Of a DNA stretch of 64,000 nt, positions 59,801 through 64,000 are shown in pieces. The notes below the pieces were generated by a model. That model saw only the letters and a list, made by a program, of their open reading frames with translations. It ran no database searches and was not told the DNA's origin. The stretch covers positions 24,563 to 88,562 of the forward strand of contig JABAYF010000020.1 of the NCBI GenBank assembly GCA_018609125.1, read 5' to 3'. A program made the position numbers and the translations under genes. Every line of letters starts with the position of its first letter. Position 1 is the stretch's first letter. The DNA is from Candidatus Nanopelagicales bacterium (GTDB lineage: Bacteria; Actinomycetota; Actinomycetes; S36-B12).

Positions 59801-60022
59801 GAACATCCGTTCATCTTGATCGACCAGGGACACGCGATCAAGGGCCGAATTGATGCGGTCTTTCGTCGCGGTGATCGCGATGTGGTGGTCGACTGGAAGA
59901 CCGGAATCGCTGGCTCAGCAGACCAGGCCCAGTTAGATATTTATCGTCGGGCGTGGGCCAGCATCACCGGCGTAAGCGAAGACCAGGTCGACGCTGAGTT
60001 CGTGTATCTGCCCCTCACCTAG
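56879..60022 (+). CDS. adnB: AdnB-like UvrD-family helicase/RecB-nuclease fusion
   Basis: VAGAGTGKTAVMAARV; LLDEYQDTSVSQRKLL; VGDPCQSIYGWRGA; C-terminal IKGRIDAVFRRGDRDVVVDWKTG. Confidence 0.92.
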   Translation: MTTDHHHDPVYPAMYAGLGFHPSEAQWNAISAPLRPASIVAGAGTGKTAVMAARVLWSILTEAVAPDAVLGLTFTNKAAAELLQRIRSHLGAVVQSGHHQPVVDAGEPTVSTYHSFGAAIISEYGPWSGLESNGEVLTEVARAQLATRVISETDLDMTVFDVSPPTVAAMVSALDNTLSDLDISTTQLRAHSVELQAQLHRIAQAVSLQKAATEILHTAGQRIVLADLVDQFRESKSQRHLIDFADQLRLSLQLVRTFPQITTDLRSRFALVLLDEYQDTSVSQRKLLQEVFGQGHPITAVGDPCQSIYGWRGASVDNIDQFGHHFPRIDNPDFPVPADQYPLTQNRRSAPEIIELANEIARPLREVHAGVQPLQSAPDVAKSGHLRVGLWDTADDEIEWVADSVAAASAAPDATCSDILVLARTGDQLRLMAKALRARRVPVQISSGQALFTHPVVIELIAYMQVAHDPTANTAFVRIASGPRWRIGPRDLAILGRFAESILDPTEGYRSMADRSLPERVIGSVEGIDPSEQISLSDACFVIAAPSVETAGIHELSGQARQRLTQLAQQIQRLRRHSADSPRDLVQRILSITGAGVEFLVGDPDQAADNARAIQELINLAGKFNDLDSRTNVAAFLAYVAAVHSGFDGPDIAPGPTRDAVRVMTVHSAKGLEAPQVFIIGLTKSLFPSAKAVHRWPKRADVVPWALRNDAPPNLVSFPPLQFTPAKSPTATEFKEFNAASREYELIEERRLLYVAVTRAEHQLTLTGHGWKPYSNTFQGASDFLWEAYDFCQDHQGEIVHWVEDPAKGATNPLFDQHRVGVRWMSAEQPEEIHQRASAAVRQAMSSLAGNTTQELLNHLSPQVQSALAQSQQEASSGGLPGQVSVTELTRYLADAPAMLAIFDRPMPRPPSAAAHRGAWVHSWIEQQLGSDHLLDLDDIPGSADDELTLRVDPIKLKEAFAATPFAHLAPLAVEHPFILIDQGHAIKGRIDAVFRRGDRDVVVDWKTGIAGSADQAQLDIYRRAWASITGVSEDQVDAEFVYLPLT

Positions 60023-60029
60023 TGCCTGC

Positions 60030-61244
60030 TTAGCCGGTAGTTTTGTCGGCGGCAGTCTCCTCCGGTGCTACGGGTCGAACCCCCACGCCACGGCGCATGA
60101 ACCGGCGCGCAGGTTCTTCGACGAGGCGCCACATCAGCCAGGCCAGCACGAAAGCCATCGCCAAGGCGAACACGACAGACAACGCATACAGCGGGCCTGA
60201 CTCCAGGCCGATTGCGTTCATGCCGGCTCGCCAGGTCGACAACCACACGAGGTGGGTCATGTAGAGGGAGTACGAGATGAGCCCGCCCAGCACCACGGTT
60301 TCTCGGGAAAGAAATTTCACCTGGCCACTCTTGGACAACGCCAACGCACCAATCCACACAATCAGCGGGGGCACCAGCCACAGGTGAAAAAACGGTGGCA
60401 GTGGTTCGGCGTCGGGGTCGATGAGCAAGATTTCTGGTTGGGCACCACTCCAGCGGCCGAGGAAGGTGGCACCGGCAATCACCACCAGCGGCATCGCAAC
60501 CGACACGGTGGTGGCCAGCCGTTCGGTTCGGGTGGAGATCGAACCGTCAGAATTGATTAGTCGTATCACGATGAGATAGGTGATGGCACCGGCGACAAAG
60601 GCCGTGAGCACCCGAATCGTGGATCCCCACGCGCCGCCGTAGTAGGGATCATCGCCAACAGAAGCACGCAGCAGCAGCGGCAGGACGCTCACGACCCAGG
60701 CCACGAGGAGAAGTGGAGTATTGATGCGGCGATGGAAGAAGAACAGGGCGAGGACCACGACGGGGAAGAGTAGATAGGCCAGCCACTCCATCGACAGCGA
60801 CCACGCCACCACATTCCAGCCGCGCTCGGGATTGGGTCCCCATTCTTGAATCAACAGCAGGTTGCGGATGTAGTCGATGGGGTTCAGCCAGGGGCGATCT
60901 TTGTTCTCGCCGGTGATGAGCGCTTGGGCTACGACGGCAAGTCCGGCTGCGTTCAGCATCACGAAATGGACTGGATAGATGCGGGCAAGGCGAAGCCACC
61001 AAAACTCCAGGGTGGGACGCGCATGGGCTTTGGGTCCAAGTTTGCGTAGGTAGGTGTGGGTGAGGATGAAACCTGAGAGCGCGAAGAACAGGTCAACTCC
61101 TAAACGCCCGACGCGGATCACATCGGAGAGGACCGGAATCGACATCACACCGAGGGTGTCTAGTGGGCCCTGTAAATGGTAGAAGAGCACCCACACCGCA
61201 GCCACCGCACGAATTCCGGTCAACTGCCGAATGAAGACGCCCAC
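60030..61244 (-). CDS. Acyltransferase 3 (OafA-like) membrane protein
   Basis: LTGIRAVAAVWVLFYHLQGPL; FFALSGFILTHTYL; multi-TM. Confidence 0.93.
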   Translation of the reverse strand: MGVFIRQLTGIRAVAAVWVLFYHLQGPLDTLGVMSIPVLSDVIRVGRLGVDLFFALSGFILTHTYLRKLGPKAHARPTLEFWWLRLARIYPVHFVMLNAAGLAVVAQALITGENKDRPWLNPIDYIRNLLLIQEWGPNPERGWNVVAWSLSMEWLAYLLFPVVVLALFFFHRRINTPLLLVAWVVSVLPLLLRASVGDDPYYGGAWGSTIRVLTAFVAGAITYLIVIRLINSDGSISTRTERLATTVSVAMPLVVIAGATFLGRWSGAQPEILLIDPDAEPLPPFFHLWLVPPLIVWIGALALSKSGQVKFLSRETVVLGGLISYSLYMTHLVWLSTWRAGMNAIGLESGPLYALSVVFALAMAFVLAWLMWRLVEEPARRFMRRGVGVRPVAPEETAADKTTG

Positions 61245-61286
61245 GGGGTCATCGTGTCATGGCGACCCCGCCACTAGGGTGACGGC

Positions 61287-62234
61287 GTGGCCGAGAATTT
61301 ACCCCCAACACCGCTGTCGGCCGGACTGCTTGCCGACCTCACGCTGGCTCGCGCCGCTGCGGATCGAAGTGAAGCTCATCGCACGGACGCAGCATGGCTG
61401 GCCCAGCGGTTACAGCAGCCGGACAGTCAGGTAATCGGTGTCGGCCAGGGGCAGTTTCCTCTTGCCGATGACGCACCCGACTGGCGGTCCATTGCAGACT
61501 GGAACCGAAATGAAGACGATGAGTTCCTCTTTCTCGGTCTGGCCAACGGCGTTGCGCATTTCGCTGCCCGCACGGTAAAGGAAGAGCAGCGGACGTGGGG
61601 TGCTGGCCAGTGGAGTGACCTGCGCGCCAGCGGCCAGCGGTTGTCTGACACCGACGCTGGGCTGCTCGTATCAGCAGTCGCGCTTGATAATTGGCACACC
61701 CATCATCTGTTCTGCCCCCGGTGTGGTGCGGGCACCCAGCCCTCCCAGGGTGGTTGGCAGCGGTTGTGTTCGCAGTGTGCAGCAGAGTCATACCCACGCA
61801 CGGATCCAGCCGTCATCATGCTCGTGGTTGACGACGATGATCGAGCCCTGCTGGGCCGACGGGTGGACTGGCAACCGGAGTGGTTTTCCACCCTTGCCGG
61901 GTTTGTTGAGGCTGGTGAGGCGGCTGAGGCAGCCGTGCGCCGAGAGGTTCAGGAAGAATCAGGAGTCACCGTGGGAGAGGTGTCCTACCTGGGGAGCCAG
62001 CCCTGGCCATTCCCATGGTCGCTCATGCTTGGCTACCACGCCCGCGCGCTGGACCCTACGATCGCGGTGGACGGGGTAGAGATCGTCGATGCCCGATGGT
62101 TTAGCCGAGCAGAACTAGGTGCAGCGTGTGCCAACGGCACCATCGCGGTGCCACCGGCTGTGTCCATTGCACGAAAACTGATCGAGCGCTGGTACGGCAG
62201 CCCCATTCCGGGGGAGTGGGAGATGCGCCGCTAA
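61287..62234 (+). CDS. nudC: NAD(+)/NADH pyrophosphatase (NudC-type NUDIX)
   Basis: HHLFCPRCGAGTQPSQGGWQRLCSQCAAESYPRTDPAVI Zn ribbon; AGFVEAGEAAEAAVRREVQEESGV; SQPWPFPWSLMLGY. Confidence 0.95.
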   Translation: MAENLPPTPLSAGLLADLTLARAAADRSEAHRTDAAWLAQRLQQPDSQVIGVGQGQFPLADDAPDWRSIADWNRNEDDEFLFLGLANGVAHFAARTVKEEQRTWGAGQWSDLRASGQRLSDTDAGLLVSAVALDNWHTHHLFCPRCGAGTQPSQGGWQRLCSQCAAESYPRTDPAVIMLVVDDDDRALLGRRVDWQPEWFSTLAGFVEAGEAAEAAVRREVQEESGVTVGEVSYLGSQPWPFPWSLMLGYHARALDPTIAVDGVEIVDARWFSRAELGAACANGTIAVPPAVSIARKLIERWYGSPIPGEWEMRR

Positions 62235-62515
62235 CTCTTAGCCTGCACCTCGGCGAGGTGTGCCCGCACCGTGGCGAGAGCCGGGTTGGTCAAGGTCGAA
62301 CCATCGGCAAAAAGAAGCGTCGGCACGGTCTGGTTTCCACCGTTGTGGTTTTCCACGAAGTGCGCCGCGTCTGCATCGGTCTCGATATCAATTTCGCGCA
62401 GGACGATGTTTTCGCGCGCGAGTTGAGATTTCAGTCGGACACAGAAACCACACCACGAGGTCGTAAACATGGTGATGGGTTGGTCTGCGGTAGGAAGCAT
62501 CGACTCAAGGTTCAC
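62231..62515 (-). CDS. mrx1: Mycoredoxin-like glutaredoxin
   Basis: ITMFTTSWCGFCVRLKSQL; GNQTVPTLLFADGSTLTNP; nudC/uvrD2 context. Confidence 0.88.
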   Translation of the reverse strand: MNLESMLPTADQPITMFTTSWCGFCVRLKSQLARENIVLREIDIETDADAAHFVENHNGGNQTVPTLLFADGSTLTNPALATVRAHLAEVQAKS

Positions 62516-62601
62516 GTGTCCAGTGTGCCGGTGGATGGCGGATCCGGCCAATGCGGGAGTGAGCGATGCTCGTTGTCGGGCGGCCGTGGCACGATGCGTG
62601 C

Positions 62602-64000
62602 GTGGATGACCCGATTCTTAGCCGGCTAGACGGCGAGCAACGGGCCGTCGTTACCGCACCGGCGGGTCCGGTCGTGGTCAGTGCTGGCGCGGGCACCGGC
62701 AAGACCACTGCCATCACCCACCGCATTGCCTACCGTGCGCGCGAGGGCACGCTTGATCCCCGGCAGGTGCTCGCCGTTACCTTCACCAATCGTGCGGCGG
62801 CAGAGATGCGAGATCGACTTCGTTTATTGGGCGTCGATGCGGTGGCGGCCCGCACCTTTCACGCCGCAGCGCTGCGCCAACTGCGTTACTTCTGGCCACG
62901 TCAATTCAGTGGGTCGCCCTACCGGGTTATCTCATCGGGGCGCGATCTCATTACCCAGGCGGCTCGGTCCACCGGCATCACCATCAACGCTGCTGTCATA
63001 CGCGACCTGGCCGCAGAGATCATGTTCGCCAAGCAGTACAACGTGTCGCCAGAAAATTACTGTGACCTCGCCGAGGAGCAACATCGAGAAATCGCGGTGG
63101 AGGCCAGCCAGGTAATGCGTGTATATCGACTCTACGAAACGGCAAAGCTCGATCAGCAACTCATTGATTTCGATGATGTGCTGGTCCTGTGTGCCCAGAT
63201 GCTCAACGATAATGCCGGCATTGCCGAAGAAATTCGCTCCACATACCGCGCGTTCACCGTGGATGAGTTTCAAGACGTTAGCCCGATTCAAGATCGGTTG
63301 CTGCGGTTATGGCTCGGCGAAGGCGAGGACATCTGCGTCGTGGGTGATACCGCTCAAACTATTTACACTTTCGCTGGTGCGCGAGACGAATATCTGCGCA
63401 ATTTCGCGAAGAACTTTCCGGCAACAATCAAACTGAGTCTCGTTCGCAACTACCGAAGCTTAAAACCCATTGTGACAGTGGCTAATCGCGTATTGGCAGC
63501 CGGAGACGCCGCGGCAGATAAGTTGGTAGCAACCAGAAATGTCACCGATGAAGATCCCCCTCGCTTACTGCAATTTGACGATGAACCGGCCGAGGCCGTC
63601 GGCGTTGCTGCTGAAGTGGTCCGCGTGATTGCGGGGGGCTGGTCACCGCGCGATATCGCGGTTTTGGTTCGCACACGCGGGCAGTTGCCGGCACTGGAAC
63701 AGGCGTTCGCCGATGCGGGTGTTCCCCTCATCGTCCGAGGCAGTGAGCGTTTCTTTGACCGTCCAGAGGTCCGTGAGGCGATCACCCGTCTACGCGGCGC
63801 AGCTCGCGGACAGGAAACCTTCGAGGGTACGACTGCCGACCAGGTGAGCGCGATCTTGGCGGTCATGGGATTCACTGTTCAGCCACCGGTGGGGGTTGGT
63901 GCGATTCGACAGCGCTGGGAATCTTTGGCCTCGCTGCACGCTTTGGCAGAATCTATGGATGCTGGAAGCGTCGCAGAATCTATGGATGCTGGAAGCGTCG
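62602..64000 (+). CDS. uvrD2: UvrD2-like ATP-dependent DNA helicase (truncated by window end; absent from the supplied ORF track)
   Basis: Open frame from GTG 62602 (alternative ATG 62566) to the end: VDDPILSRLDGEQRAVVTAPAGPVVVSAGAGTGKTTAITHRI; FTVDEFQDVSPIQ; VGDTAQTIYTFAGA. Confidence 0.93.
   Translation, partial: MDDPILSRLDGEQRAVVTAPAGPVVVSAGAGTGKTTAITHRIAYRAREGTLDPRQVLAVTFTNRAAAEMRDRLRLLGVDAVAARTFHAAALRQLRYFWPRQFSGSPYRVISSGRDLITQAARSTGITINAAVIRDLAAEIMFAKQYNVSPENYCDLAEEQHREIAVEASQVMRVYRLYETAKLDQQLIDFDDVLVLCAQMLNDNAGIAEEIRSTYRAFTVDEFQDVSPIQDRLLRLWLGEGEDICVVGDTAQTIYTFAGARDEYLRNFAKNFPATIKLSLVRNYRSLKPIVTVANRVLAAGDAAADKLVATRNVTDEDPPRLLQFDDEPAEAVGVAAEVVRVIAGGWSPRDIAVLVRTRGQLPALEQAFADAGVPLIVRGSERFFDRPEVREAITRLRGAARGQETFEGTTADQVSAILAVMGFTVQPPVGVGAIRQRWESLASLHALAESMDAGSVAESMDAGSV
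63946..63999 (+). repeat. Perfect 27-bp tandem duplication GCAGAATCTATGGATGCTGGAAGCGTC x2, in frame (AESMDAGSV x2), may continue past window
   Basis: Direct reading; base 64000 (g) is consistent with another copy. Confidence 0.97.

Noticed and set aside
1-64000. CRISPR arrays, tRNA/rRNA genes, transposases, integrases, toxin-antitoxin or restriction systems
   Set aside because: None seen when reading the ORF translations and intergenic regions; absence is by eye, not from a tool.
63946-64000. Treating the edge duplication as a mobile element or CRISPR repeat
   Set aside because: Units are directly abutting, in frame, with no spacer; an intragenic tandem repeat (or assembly artefact) explains it.

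Overview
Ordinary-looking actinobacterial core chromosome, about 60% GC by eye, densely coding, with no tRNA/rRNA, CRISPR, phage or IS element that I could support. It is a chain of conserved actinobacterial neighbourhoods: manA / mtrA-mtrB-lpqB / ahcY / comF-hpf-LuxR-secA; an SAF + CpaE-like pair; ychF; an FtsX-type ABC operon; typA; mshB; VanW; fdxA-dapC; gltA; dapD; a folP2-like gene; DivIVA; DUF3117; O-methyltransferase; HtrA-TatB-Mrp-DUF1003-MgtE-like; HpcH/HpaI lyase; acyl-CoA dehydrogenase; DEAD helicase-ferritin-like-DUF3107-TetR-hydrolase-moeZ; an LPG-synthase-TM/pseudokinase-like protein; adnA-adnB; nudC; mycoredoxin; and uvrD2, which runs off the end. I found no convincing new multi-gene system. 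The most interesting signals are non-coding or at the level of single genes: (1) a long leader hairpin that sequesters the ahcY Shine-Dalgarno; (2) a recurrent (T/C)ANNNT-N6/8-start-codon motif at about 17 genes, implying leaderless transcripts, in three cases with the upstream gene's stop codon forming the start of the -10 hexamer; (3) a 42-bp palindrome over the mshB promoter/start; (4) a probable CTG start for dapC; (5) a P-loop lysine substitution in the AdnA-like motor; (6) convergent genes sharing 4-nt overlapping stop codons; (7) a perfect 27-bp in-frame duplication in uvrD2. All family assignments come from reading the translations; no database search was run.
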